From Sphingobium indicum BiD32 (GTDB lineage: Bacteria > Pseudomonadota > Alphaproteobacteria > Sphingomonadales > Sphingomonadaceae), in assembly GCF_000382885.1 (NCBI RefSeq), contig NZ_CAVK010000124.1, positions 18,008-82,007 of the forward strand: a stretch of 64,000 bases of DNA, in the 5' to 3' direction. Below, piece after piece: positions 52,205-59,741 of this stretch. Position 1 is the stretch's first letter, and the number at the start of each line of letters is the position of its first letter. The notes beneath the pieces are model-generated. The model was given only the letters and a program-made list of their open reading frames with translations, was not told where the DNA came from and did not search any database. A program made the translations under genes and the position numbers.

Positions 52205-53176
52205 TTATTCCGGTCTGGCGGCAATGCTTGCGGGTTTGCGATCGATTTCGAGCCGGCAGCGCAGCCCGGCGGGCAGCTTGTTACCGGGATTGGGGAGCGC
52301 GAGGCGCATCCCGAAAGTGCCGCTGGCTGCGTCGAAAACGCGATCGATCACCTTGATGCGCGCCCGATATTTTCCGCCGACCGGCGCTTCGGGAAAGATC
52401 GAAACCTCATCACCGACCTTTACCGCGTCGAGTTGCGCAATGGGCGCGAACACTTCGACATTCAGCGGGTCGACCTGCGCGATCGTCAAAATATGAGTCG
52501 CGTCTGCGCCGCGATATTCGCCAGGGGCCATGCGCCGCTCCGTGACAATGCCATTGACCGGGCTGCGCACGGTCTTTTGCCCGATGACGCGCTGCGCCTG
52601 TACATATTCCAGTCGGGCAACCCGCTGCTCTTCCGCTGCTGCCTTGCGCTCTTCCGCCGCGGATTGCGCATTGGCGCGCGCTTCGTCCACCACATCGCGG
52701 GCGAGATACTGGCTGACCTGATCAGAGCGCTGGCTGACCGTAGCAAGATAAGCCGCGCGACTTGCGGCCGCGCGTTCGGCGTGGGGGTTGGAGGCACGGG
52801 CCTGCGCGGCCGCGGCGGCGGCACGCTCGACATCGGTGTACAACTGGGCAACAACCTGTCCACGCTGAACATCATCGCCCCTGTCGACATAGATATTCTG
52901 GACTACGCCCTCGACGCCGCTGTTCACGCGAACGACCTGACTCGGCTCGATCAGGCAATCAGTCGGACGGGCAGCATCAAGTCCAGGCGGGGCAACCGCA
53001 TTGCCGCTGTTGGAAGGCACTGCCGTTCCGATGTCTTTGGCGATTGCAACGGTGCCCGACGGGGCGGTTTCTTTGCGGGGCGTTGCAGGTGTTTCCCCGC
53101 TGCGCGCGACAAGCGCTATCCCGGCAATCAGCGCCAATGCGCCGCCACCGAAAATAACAGCCTGTTTGCGATCCAT
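52205..53176 (-). CDS. Periplasmic adaptor (HlyD/membrane-fusion protein)
   Basis: This 323-residue protein has one N-terminal membrane anchor (AVIFGGGALALIAGIALVA), a low-complexity linker, then a barrel-sandwich half motif VNSGVEGVVQNIYVDRGDDVQRGQ, an Ala-rich coiled-coil hairpin, the second half VRSPVNGIVTERRMAPGEY, and an RND-adaptor-like beta-barrel (LDAVKVGDEVSIFPEAP). It should bridge an inner-membrane partner to the TolC protein encoded 39 bases downstream. No RND or ABC pump gene is adjacent, leaving the GAF-HlyD and M50-HlyD proteins as the possible inner-membrane partners. The ATG at 53176 is preceded by a run of nine G; a GTG at 53200 is an alternative. Confidence 0.9.
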   Translation of the reverse strand: MDRKQAVIFGGGALALIAGIALVARSGETPATPRKETAPSGTVAIAKDIGTAVPSNSGNAVAPPGLDAARPTDCLIEPSQVVRVNSGVEGVVQNIYVDRGDDVQRGQVVAQLYTDVERAAAAAAQARASNPHAERAAASRAAYLATVSQRSDQVSQYLARDVVDEARANAQSAAEERKAAAEEQRVARLEYVQAQRVIGQKTVRSPVNGIVTERRMAPGEYRGADATHILTIAQVDPLNVEVFAPIAQLDAVKVGDEVSIFPEAPVGGKYRARIKVIDRVFDAASGTFGMRLALPNPGNKLPAGLRCRLEIDRKPASIAARPE

Positions 53177-53489
53177 TGACCAAGCCCCCCCCCAAAGCAC
53201 GGCAACAGACAGCTCCCGCCATCCGTTACAGCAATTGTGCGACTTGTATCTTTGGCGAAAGGGCGGAAATCCGCATTTTCATTCCGCGTGGGTAACCTAG
53301 CCAACCTAACGATATGTTGCAACTATTTGTGAAGGTGGAATTGTCCTGGACTTGCTCAGGCAAATGTACCGATTTGGGCCTGGTCAATCGTTTAGCGAGC
53401 GGTACGGGGCATCACGCCAATAGCGCTTGCCGACGATGTTGATGATCTACTGACGGTGGCTGAAAATCCACCGGCTGACGGCTGGAAAA

Positions 53490-53503
53490 TGGTGACCCCT
53501 ACG
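53490..53503 (-). other. Candidate attL: tRNA 3'-end remnant
   Basis: TGGTGACCCCTACG reads on the minus strand as CGTAGGGGTCACCA, the shape of a tRNA acceptor-stem 3' end including CCA. No tRNA body follows it. It lies about 200 bases before the integrase, where an attachment-site core is expected. An intact tRNA should then stand at the far end of the element, beyond this window. Confidence 0.35.
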
Positions 53504-53623
53504 AGTGTATAACTTTTGTCTCAGGCAATGCCGGGACGTCTCTAACTACACTGTAAAATCAGTGATTTGTCTTGTACGGTGTTCGCGGTCGGTCGCTCCG
53601 GTTTGCCTGAATTTGGCTCAAAA

Positions 53624-53670
53624 TGTGGGAACGATTGTGGGAACGATTACCCGCCCAAAGTGTGGGAACG
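53624..53670. repeat. Three direct repeats TGTGGGAACG before integrase
   Basis: Exact copies occur at 53624-53633, 53636-53645 and 53661-53670, the first two with a 12-base period. Short direct repeats beside a tyrosine integrase often are arm-type binding sites of the integrase or sites of its autoregulation. Confidence 0.55.
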
Positions 53671-53700
53671 CCCCCAATGCCCAAAGCGGGAACCGAACCG

Positions 53701-54876
53701 ATGGCACTGACAGCATTGAAAGTGAAGAACGCAAAGCCCGGTCGCCATGTCGATGGCCGGGGGCTTTGTCTGCTGGTGAAGGACAGCGGGGCGCGGACAT
53801 GGGTTCTGCGGATGCAGAAGGACGGCAGGCGGCGTGACTATGGCTTGGGGTCGGCGTTGGACGTGTCGCTTGCCGACGCGCGCGACGCCGCATCGGCGTT
53901 GCGCCGCCAGGTGCGCGAAGGAGCCGATCCGGTGGCCGAGCGGCGCAAGGCACGCAAGTTGGTGCCGAGCTTCGAGACAGTGGCGCGCGACTGCTACGAG
54001 GCATTGAAAGACGGCTGGAAGAACAAGCGGCACGCCGCCTGGATTTCCAGTTTCGAGAATCATGTCTTTCCGATGATCGGCACTAAGCCGGTGGACCAGG
54101 TGGACAGCGCGTGCGTGGTCGAAGTGCTGTCGCCCATCTGGCTTACTATCCCTGACAGCGCGCGGCGTGTCCTGCAACGCATCGGCGCGGTGCTGGACTT
54201 TGCCCATATCAAGGGATGGCTTCCGGGCGAGGTATCGTTGCGCTCCGTCCGCAAGAGCCTTCCCCGTCAAATGGACAAGGGTGGGCATCTGGAAGCCATG
54301 CCCTATGCCGATGTCCCGGCGCTCATGCAGAAGCTGGCGGCGGCATCGCCTACGACCGGGCGCGATGCTTTGCGCTTTACCATCTACAACGCCGTGCGGT
54401 CCAATGAGACACGCTTTGTGGTCTGGACCGAGTTTGATTTGGACAAGGCCATCTGGACCATTCCGGGCGAGCGCATGAAGGCGGGGGAAACCCATGTCGT
54501 GCCGCTCTCCGCGTCCGCCGTGGCACTGTTGCGCAAGCGGTGGAACGAGCGGGTTAGCGATACCGGCCTTGTATTCTCCAATGACGGGGAAAAGGCCATC
54601 AGCGACATGACCATGACCAAGCTGCTGCGGGATGACGGTATCAAGGGCGTGACCGTCCACGGCTTTCGCTCCGCCTTCACCGACTGGTCATCGGAGCGGA
54701 CGCGCTTCCCGAAGGAGGTTGCCGACAAGGTGCTGGCGCACAAGCTGCCCAACAAGGTTGAAGCTGCCTATCGCCGCACCGACTTTTTCGACAAGCGGCG
54801 CAGCCTCATGGCGCGTTGGGCCGAATATCTCGACCGCACAGAAACACAGAACGGTAAGGGGAAGGACGCCGAATGA
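53701..54876 (+). CDS. Tyrosine-type integrase (P4-like, DUF4102 N-terminus)
   Basis: This 391-residue site-specific recombinase has the P4-family N-terminal arm-binding domain (MALTALKVKNAKPGRHVDGRGL, LGSALDVSLADARDAA), a SAM-like core-binding domain at about 95-185, and a catalytic domain with a complete set: Arg233, His320, Arg323 (HGFRSAF), His347 and Tyr357. It should integrate and, with an excisionase, excise the element that starts just upstream. The ATG at 53701 matches the normal family start; longer in-frame starts run through the repeat region. It is convergent with two excisionase-like genes. Confidence 0.95.
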   Translation: MALTALKVKNAKPGRHVDGRGLCLLVKDSGARTWVLRMQKDGRRRDYGLGSALDVSLADARDAASALRRQVREGADPVAERRKARKLVPSFETVARDCYEALKDGWKNKRHAAWISSFENHVFPMIGTKPVDQVDSACVVEVLSPIWLTIPDSARRVLQRIGAVLDFAHIKGWLPGEVSLRSVRKSLPRQMDKGGHLEAMPYADVPALMQKLAAASPTTGRDALRFTIYNAVRSNETRFVVWTEFDLDKAIWTIPGERMKAGETHVVPLSASAVALLRKRWNERVSDTGLVFSNDGEKAISDMTMTKLLRDDGIKGVTVHGFRSAFTDWSSERTRFPKEVADKVLAHKLPNKVEAAYRRTDFFDKRRSLMARWAEYLDRTETQNGKGKDAE

Positions 54877-54889
54877 ACGGCGTCCAACC

Positions 54890-55084
54890 CTACAGCGCTC
54901 CGCGTTGCCGTCTGACCAAATCGTGCAGACTGGCGGTGATGATACGTGTTGCCTTGCCGAGCTTCACCGTTTCAACCTCGCCAGCCGCGATCAGTTCATA
55001 GAGCTTGGTGCGACCGACGCCGATCATGCGCGCCGCTTCATTGACGCGGACGCAGATCGGATCGGGGGGCGGGAGCGCGGTCAT
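54890..55084 (-). CDS. Excisionase-like helix-turn-helix protein
   Basis: This 64-residue winged-helix protein of the MerR/excisionase type carries VNEAARMIGVGRTKLYELIAAGEVETVKLG, the typical HTH_17 sequence, then TRIITASLHDLVRR. It may be the recombination directionality factor of the integrase 14 bases away, or a repressor. Its ATG overlaps the stop of the upstream AlpA-like gene as ATGA, so the two are translated together. Confidence 0.82.
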   Translation of the reverse strand: MTALPPPDPICVRVNEAARMIGVGRTKLYELIAAGEVETVKLGKATRIITASLHDLVRRQRGAL

Positions 55085-55296
55085 TGGGCATTGCTCCTGG
55101 TTCGTTCCTCGCGATAGCTAACAGGATCGGCCATCCAGCGTTCGACAGACGACTCCCGCCAGCCAGCGCCATGAACGCTGATCCTGATTTGAGCGGGAAA
55201 CGTCCCGTCCGCGATCTTGCGGTACAGGGTTGAACGGGAAAGCCCGGTGCGGGCCAGAACGGTCTTCAATCGAATGATACGATCGGTGTTGGACAT
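55081..55296 (-). CDS. AlpA family DNA-binding regulator
   Basis: This 71-residue protein matches AlpA/prophage regulator proteins: IIRLKTVLARTGLSRSTLYRKIADGTFPAQIRIS, then GWRESSVERWM. AlpA-type proteins activate excision or act as directionality factors of P4-like elements. It is the first gene of a leftward pair and is preceded by a GGAATAAG stretch as a moderate ribosome-binding site. Confidence 0.85.
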   Translation of the reverse strand: MSNTDRIIRLKTVLARTGLSRSTLYRKIADGTFPAQIRISVHGAGWRESSVERWMADPVSYREERTRSNAQ

Positions 55297-55846
55297 CGAC
55301 TTATTCCATAGGTGCGCCAGTTATGCCTTTCCCCCATGAGAGTTGAACAATGCAGGCCGTCCCTCAGCCCGCAAGGGGCAATCGGCGCGCATAGGGCTAT
55401 GGCGGGCCTACGGCGGCAAATGTCGGGGATCGACGGAGATTTCGCGTAGGCGGCAGCCATAGGGGATCACCGGTGGCCCCAGGCGGCAAGCGGCGGTCGC
55501 CTTTTGCCGGGAGACGGCGGGGCGATGCCATGCAAGGACAAGCAGCGGGCGTTTCGCCTGCGAAATAATAGCAATCGACCTGTTCGAGTCGCACGCCATG
55601 GCGGACCGCTTGTTGACGACCCGCCAAGCCGTCTTGTGCTATGCCTCCGATGCGTATGCTGTCTCGGTTTTTCCGGGTGTGCAAGTGGATAGGAAATGAA
55701 GTTCCGGAAGTAGGCACTATACTGCCGCTTTCGGCACTTCAGTTCCGATTTGCACATCCTGGTGGCACTCGTACCACGGTGATTTGCGGTTTCCCGATGG
55801 CAATTGTCATGCGATTGAATTACATATGAGCCGAAGGAGTGATCCC
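55297..55846. other. Gene-free 550-bp region with large inverted repeat
   Basis: No reading frame here looks like a gene; several open frames on both strands have arbitrary Arg/Pro-rich translations. The notable structure is an imperfect palindrome at 55678-55756. The right end carries the ribosome-binding site (AAGGAG, 55834-55839) of the antitoxin gene. Promoters of the AlpA-like pair (leftward) and the toxin-antitoxin pair (rightward) must lie here. Confidence 0.5.
55678..55756. repeat. Imperfect 79-bp palindrome upstream of toxin-antitoxin genes
   Basis: Inner arms of 19 bases (55692-55710 and 55728-55746) match at 16 positions; outer arms TGTGCAA and TTGCACA match perfectly at 55678-55684 and 55750-55756. 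The structure could be a MITE-like remnant, an operator, or a terminator stem. No adjacent direct repeat was recognised. Confidence 0.6.
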
Positions 55847-56152
55847 ATGGCCAACAATGCCCTTATTCAGACGCGAATCGATTCGGATGTGAAGGAGCGC
55901 GCGTCCGCCGTGTTCGAGCGGATGGGTCTTACGGTATCGGACGCCGTGCGCATCCTTCTGACCCGCACCGCGCGCGAGGGCGTTGCCCCCATGGAACTGC
56001 TGGTCGAGCGGCAAGCCTATGACCAGTGGTTCCGGGCACGAGTGCAGGAGGCGCTGGACGACGATCGGCCTGACATTGGTGACGCCGAGGTTTCCGCGCG
56101 GTTTGCTGAGCTTCGCGCGAACGCGCGAAAGGGCATCAAGCCCGTGCAATGA
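55847..56152 (+). CDS. RelB/DinJ family antitoxin
   Basis: This 101-residue protein begins with the ribbon-helix-helix of RelB/DinJ antitoxins (ALIQTRIDSDVKERASAVFE, MGLTVSDAVRILLTRTAREG) and has a variable C-terminal toxin-binding part rich in Asp/Glu/Arg. It would bind its own promoter and neutralise the RelE/ParE-type toxin encoded next, whose ATG overlaps its stop (ATGA). An AAGGAG site precedes the start by 7 bases. Because the partner toxin is frameshifted, the antitoxin may now be an orphan. Confidence 0.9.
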   Translation: MANNALIQTRIDSDVKERASAVFERMGLTVSDAVRILLTRTAREGVAPMELLVERQAYDQWFRARVQEALDDDRPDIGDAEVSARFAELRANARKGIKPVQ

Positions 56153-56453
56153 AACTCGCTTGGTCCAACCGCGCAACGACTGACCGTCTGGCGATATTCA
56201 TTTGGATTGGTGAGGATAATCCGCAAGCCGCCGCCGATGTGGACGATCGGATCGAGGCAGCAGCCCAGCGCCTCAAAGATTTCCCGAATAGCGGGCGTCC
56301 GGGCCGCATCGAAGGCACGCGCGAATGGTGATCGCGCGCACGCCCTATATCGCACCTTACCAGATCATCGGGGATACCGTGCGCGTCCTTCGCGTAATCC
56401 ATGGCGCGCGTATGTGGCCCCACGACATGCCCCCGGAATTCGAGCCGGAGTAA
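56149..56453 (+). pseudogene. RelE/ParE family toxin, frameshifted
   Basis: The first 60 residues read as a normal RelE/ParE toxin (WSNRATTDRLAIFIWI.EDNP, AAQRLKDFPNSGRPGRIEGTREW) and then hit TGA at 56329. In the next frame the sequence continues as the usual C-terminal half: VIARTPYIAPYQIIGDTVRV, LRVIHGARMWP, ending at TAA 56451-56453. One missing base in GAATGG.TGATC (56326-56329) restores the complete 100-residue toxin. The intact family member is an mRNA-interferase or gyrase-poison type toxin; here it should be inactive unless the deletion is a sequence error. Confidence 0.88.
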
Positions 56454-56647
56454 AGAGCGCTAAATGCTGCCGAGATTGGCGCACATTTGCCGGTCGGAAA
56501 ACATCAATTTCGATCGCTAGCCGCGCGCCCTGCCGCTGATGCTGTGAAAATCGGCACCGAGTGGATACGCCACCGCAAGCCGCGCTCAACAGTCAATCAC
56601 TGCCGGATCGGTCAGGCATTCGACAACCGCCGCAAAAGTGCTTTCCG

Positions 56648-56827
56648 TCAGGGGGTGCCCTGACCCGTGGACGCTTCTGGATTCTCGCGGCGCTGCAATT
56701 CGTTCTCCACCGCCTCGCGGATGAACAAGGCGAGCCTGCGGTTGCCAACAAGCGCCTCGATACGACGGATCGTGTCGGTAGTTAGCCTGATCGTCGTCGG
56801 CTTCATTCCAAGTGGCGGGCGTCCCAT
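56648..56827 (-). CDS. Ribbon-helix-helix (CopG-like) protein
   Basis: This 59-residue small DNA-binding protein has the RHH pattern: KPTTIRLTTDTIRRIEALVG, then LALFIREAVENELQRRE. The ATG at 56827 begins the usual family start MGRPPLGM; an upstream ATG at 56905 gives an 85-residue form whose first codons run through the 17-bp palindrome. The protein may repress its own promoter by binding that palindrome. It could be an antitoxin-like regulator, but no toxin gene stands next to it. Confidence 0.7.
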   Translation of the reverse strand: MGRPPLGMKPTTIRLTTDTIRRIEALVGNRRLALFIREAVENELQRRENPEASTGQGTP

Positions 56828-56894
56828 CGACTTGTCGCTATCGGGTGCGATCGCAATTTCCAAATCAAACCTATTGACGCCACCGTTTATTTGA

Positions 56895-56932
56895 ATATAC
56901 GCCATCGTTTACTGATAAACGATGGCGTATAT
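56895..56932. promoter_or_regulatory. Perfect 17-bp palindrome over divergent start region
   Basis: The arms 56895-56911 and 56916-56932 are exact reverse complements (ATATACGCC.. and ..GGCGTATAT), separated by CTGA. The site lies directly upstream of, or overlaps, the start of the ribbon-helix-helix gene and precedes the rightward genes at 57061. A strong operator for a dimeric or tetrameric repressor is the likeliest reading; a recombination site is an alternative. Confidence 0.7.
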
Positions 56933-57060
56933 GATGCAACGGCCTCTCTCGAAGAACTGGTGCGCGACCGGCATCGCGAATCATGTGGGAGTGCCGGGAC
57001 CGTTCCGTATCCGCCCGTCATATCTCACTTCCTTGCGATGGATGCGGAACGGAGGTGCAT

Positions 57061-57675
57061 ATGCTTGTCTCCAAATCCAGGCGCGCTCTACTACGCGGTT
57101 TAACCGTCATACCAGTTGCCGCGTCGGCAATTGCCTCGCCGTGGGGTGGCGCGCTGTCGGCGCTTCATCAACGCTACGAAGACGAACCCGCGACGCTTAC
57201 TCGGACGACGGAGGGGCGAAGCATGAGCCGCTTTCGTTATCACAATGCGGAACGCTGGATGACCACTCTGGAAGCGCATTTCCTCACCGAGCCGCGACAT
57301 GCAAAGGAAGCGCTGCATCAGGCCGGTTTCGTGACCCAGCAGGCTCTGTGCGCCTACCTGCTGGACGTGGGCTTTGCCGATGCGTGGAACGCGAGCCACA
57401 TCAAGCAGGACATCGCCAAAGCGCTGGCCTACGCCAATGCTTGCGGCTTTGGTCATGACTGCCCTGACATGGCGCGGCTGGCGGCTGTTCTCTCGCCCTA
57501 TTGGAAATGGGGCTATCATTATCATGAGTGGGAGGAAGACCGGCCTCGCACGGGCGGCTTCGTTCCCGCCACGATCACGCCCCTTGTGCGTGCCTTGGTG
57601 GACCGGGTTCATGATGTGACCGGCCACCCACGCCCGAAGGGTTGCCAGCGTCGTCCACAGGGGGCGCGGTCATGA
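57061..57675 (+). CDS. Hypothetical protein with Tat-like N-terminus
   Basis: This 204-residue protein is not recognised. The chosen ATG follows a perfect GGAGGT site by four bases. The first about 35 residues resemble a twin-arginine signal (SRRALLRG followed by a hydrophobic stretch ending ASAIASPWGGALSA). From about residue 55 (MSRFRYHNAERW) the protein is rich in His, Trp and Tyr, with helices such as PRHAKEALHQAGFVTQQALCAYLLD and an acidic YHYHEWEED segment. An internal ATG at 57223 would give a 150-residue cytosolic form. Its stop overlaps the next start (ATGA), so it forms an operon with the HEPN fusion gene. Confidence 0.6.
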   Translation: MLVSKSRRALLRGLTVIPVAASAIASPWGGALSALHQRYEDEPATLTRTTEGRSMSRFRYHNAERWMTTLEAHFLTEPRHAKEALHQAGFVTQQALCAYLLDVGFADAWNASHIKQDIAKALAYANACGFGHDCPDMARLAAVLSPYWKWGYHYHEWEEDRPRTGGFVPATITPLVRALVDRVHDVTGHPRPKGCQRRPQGARS

Positions 57676-59186
57676 TGCTGCGCACCGATGCCGATCATCT
57701 ACCCGCACCAATCCGCGACGAGCTTCTCCATGTCGCCACGATCCTGTTCGAGGCATTCGAGGAAACGACCAAGGGCCGATGTTCCAAGCATTTCCGGGCG
57801 GGCCGCATCCTCACCCTGATCCTGCACGGCCCCCAAGCCGAAAAAGGATGGGAAGACATAGCGCCGGGTGAAGCGTTCCGCCTGCTGGCCATCGTCAACT
57901 ATCCCCGCCTTGCCCGCAGCGAACGCGACTGGCGGCTGGTGCGCGACCGACTGCGCCGCGCATGGGAGCATGGCGAAATTACCCGGCCAGTGCGGCTGGC
58001 GGTCGAAAGCCTTGAGCGGATCAACGGCGCTCTTGTCGAAGGCGTCCCGCATTTCGCCACCATCGCCGAGCAGGGAATAGCGCTCTACCAGATGGAGGGA
58101 TTGCGGCTGAACGAGCCGCGCCGTCTGCCGGTGCGGGAGCGGGCTATTCGGGGCGCAGCGGAGTTCGTTCGTTGGCATAAGCGCGGCACCGGATTTCTGG
58201 CGGGCGCGGCTTTCTATCGGGACCGAGGCGATGCGCCGATAGCGGCGCTGATGCTGCATCAGGCGTGCGAGCATTTCTATCTGTGCGTCTTGCGATCCAT
58301 CAGCCTGCACGCGCCGCGCACCCATGCGCTGGATGAACTGCGCGAGGCGGCGGAAGCGCTGCACCCTCGTCTGTGTTCAGCATGGCCGCGAGACAGCCGC
58401 TTCGAGCGTCGCGCGTTCGGCTGCATTCGCCGCGCCTATGTCGAAGCACGATATGGGCAATCCTACCGCATTTCGGGCGAGGAACTGGCATGGGCGTTCG
58501 CGCGGGTGGAGATATTGCAGCAACGGGCAGCGTTTGCCTTCGCGGATCATCAAGCTTCGCTCGCCGTGAGCCTGCCACCGCTAATGCTTCCGCCACCGCC
58601 AGCATCTACAACAGCGATAGCCCTTTCCGAGCCTGCGGGCCGCGCCAATATGCTGCAACGGACATGGCGGATCGTGCGACGTGCCGCCCCGCCAAAGGGC
58701 CGATGGAATCCGCTCATTCCGCTTCGCCGATTCTGGCACTCCGACAGGTTCATGGGATGGGATGATCATCTGCCTTTGGCAATTGTCTGCCTGTGCTTCT
58801 TCATGGCTGGCGGGGAGGCCGCGCTATGGCGGGTAAGGTCCGCACACCCCGTCCGCTCCGAACCGGCAGACCTGTCCGCCATACTGGACTTCGACGTGCG
58901 CGGGGACACGGTATTAGGCGCGGTTATGGACGTTGCCCAAAGGGCGGGCTACCGGGTTAAGGCCAACGACGACATTTGGACTGTGCGGTGGACCGGTGCC
59001 TATCGCGCCAAGGCGACAACCTTCGACGCGCTCGCGGACATTCTCTATGGCTCCGGCCTGTGCCCTGCGATCCGGGAAGACTCCATCACCGTGCGCTATT
59101 GCGACAAGAGCAGCCCACCAATGGCGGCGATGGTCGAGTATCAGGCAGAACCGGGCGGCAATGCGCGCTTGTCGGTTTCGCGCTAA
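57672..59186 (+). CDS. Degenerate nucleotidyltransferase-HEPN-TM-STN fusion protein
   Basis: This is a 504-residue protein. Residues about 10-150 align in layout with minimal nucleotidyltransferase domains that precede HEPN domains, but the GSF/GSY and Asp-x-Asp positions read LHGP and AFRLLA, so catalysis is unlikely. Residues about 155-295 form a HEPN domain (MLHQACEHFYLCVL, then RRAYVEARYGQSYRIS.EELAWAF). After a Pro-rich linker, one membrane helix lies near 366-385 (LPLAIVCLCFFMAGGEA), followed by a secretin/TonB short N-terminal (STN)-like domain at about 407-478. HEPN/MNT proteins occur in toxin-antitoxin and defence systems; the STN fusion suggests an envelope link. The end overlaps the TraD stop. 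Confidence 0.65.
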   Translation: MMLRTDADHLPAPIRDELLHVATILFEAFEETTKGRCSKHFRAGRILTLILHGPQAEKGWEDIAPGEAFRLLAIVNYPRLARSERDWRLVRDRLRRAWEHGEITRPVRLAVESLERINGALVEGVPHFATIAEQGIALYQMEGLRLNEPRRLPVRERAIRGAAEFVRWHKRGTGFLAGAAFYRDRGDAPIAALMLHQACEHFYLCVLRSISLHAPRTHALDELREAAEALHPRLCSAWPRDSRFERRAFGCIRRAYVEARYGQSYRISGEELAWAFARVEILQQRAAFAFADHQASLAVSLPPLMLPPPPASTTAIALSEPAGRANMLQRTWRIVRRAAPPKGRWNPLIPLRRFWHSDRFMGWDDHLPLAIVCLCFFMAGGEAALWRVRSAHPVRSEPADLSAILDFDVRGDTVLGAVMDVAQRAGYRVKANDDIWTVRWTGAYRAKATTFDALADILYGSGLCPAIREDSITVRYCDKSSPPMAAMVEYQAEPGGNARLSVSR

Positions 59187-59503
59187 CCGTCGCCCTGTTC
59201 CGCCTCGAACGCCCGCTTGCCTTTGCGCTTCCAGAGGGCAAGTGCGTTGGCGCGTTCCTCGCCGCGCAGCCGGTCGGCAACCGTGAGGAACGCGCCGTAG
59301 AGCGTAGCGCGATCATCCTCGGTCAGATCGACAAGGCCCGCCTTAATGACGAGGCCGCCCAGTTCGATCAGATGCCGCGTTCTCTCCCGCCGCTTGACCT
59401 GCCAGTCCCGCATGTCGGTTCGCGCCTTTCGAGCTTCAAGCCGATGCCGCGCCGCCGTCGAGCGGGAGAGTGCCGCTCTGCTGGCCAGAAGGTCCGCCCG
59501 CAC
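59183..59503 (-). CDS. traD: Conjugal transfer protein TraD (relaxosome accessory)
   Basis: This 106-residue protein matches the small TraD family of Ti-type mobilization regions: RTRHLIELGGLVIKAGLVDLTEDDRATLYGAFL and the end ALALWKRKGKRAFEAE. It is thought to assist relaxase processing at oriT. The start is uncertain: a GTG at 59503 overlaps TraC by 68 bases, and an ATG at 59413 gives a 76-residue form beginning MRDWQVKRRER. It is the second gene of a leftward pair. Confidence 0.8.
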   Translation of the reverse strand: MRADLLASRAALSRSTAARHRLEARKARTDMRDWQVKRRERTRHLIELGGLVIKAGLVDLTEDDRATLYGAFLTVADRLRGEERANALALWKRKGKRAFEAEQGDG

Positions 59504-59741
59504 GTTTGTCGCCTTTGCCGAGAAAGAAGGCCGCGCCCGCCTTGCGCCAGCCCTCCTTTGTCGCGGCGTCTTTCACCGTGACGGCATGGAGCAGCGCCCC
59601 GGCCAGCATATCAGCGTCGAGCGTATCCGCCCCGGTCGCCGTCACCAGCTCGCCAAGCTGGCGCACGCGCCGCTCTTTGAGCGCCTTGGCCTTGTCGGCC
59701 AGGGATTTGAGTTCCGAATCAAAATCGCGGGGTTTACGCAT
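59436..59741 (-). CDS. traC: Conjugal transfer protein TraC-like
   Basis: This 101-residue basic protein begins MRKPRDFDSELKSLADKAKALKERRVRQLGELV, the typical start of TraC-like mobilization proteins, and continues TGADTLDADMLAGALL and EGWRKAGAAFF. Such proteins bind near oriT together with TraD and TraA. A GGAGA site lies 8 bases before the ATG. It is divergent from the relaxase gene, with the oriT candidate between. Confidence 0.83.
   Translation of the reverse strand: MRKPRDFDSELKSLADKAKALKERRVRQLGELVTATGADTLDADMLAGALLHAVTVKDAATKEGWRKAGAAFFLGKGDKRAGGPSGQQSGTLPLDGGAASA

Larger units (their letters stand above)
53177..53700. other. Intergenic region at the chromosome/element boundary
   Basis: About 520 bases lie between the leftward adaptor gene and the rightward integrase. 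I see no supported gene. It should contain the promoter of the adaptor-TolC operon, the left attachment site of the mobile element (candidate at 53490-53503) and the integrase control region with three repeats (53624-53670). Confidence 0.5.

Noticed and set aside
53177..53700. Intact tRNA gene next to the integrase
   Set aside because: Only a tRNA-like 3' end is present; no cloverleaf can be built.
53647..54660. Leftward open frame opposite the integrase
   Set aside because: It is a shadow of the integrase, which has all five catalytic residues.
55297..55846. Short proteins in the gene-free region (for example 55397-55717 leftward)
   Set aside because: No ribosome-binding sites, arbitrary composition, and overlapping frames on both strands.
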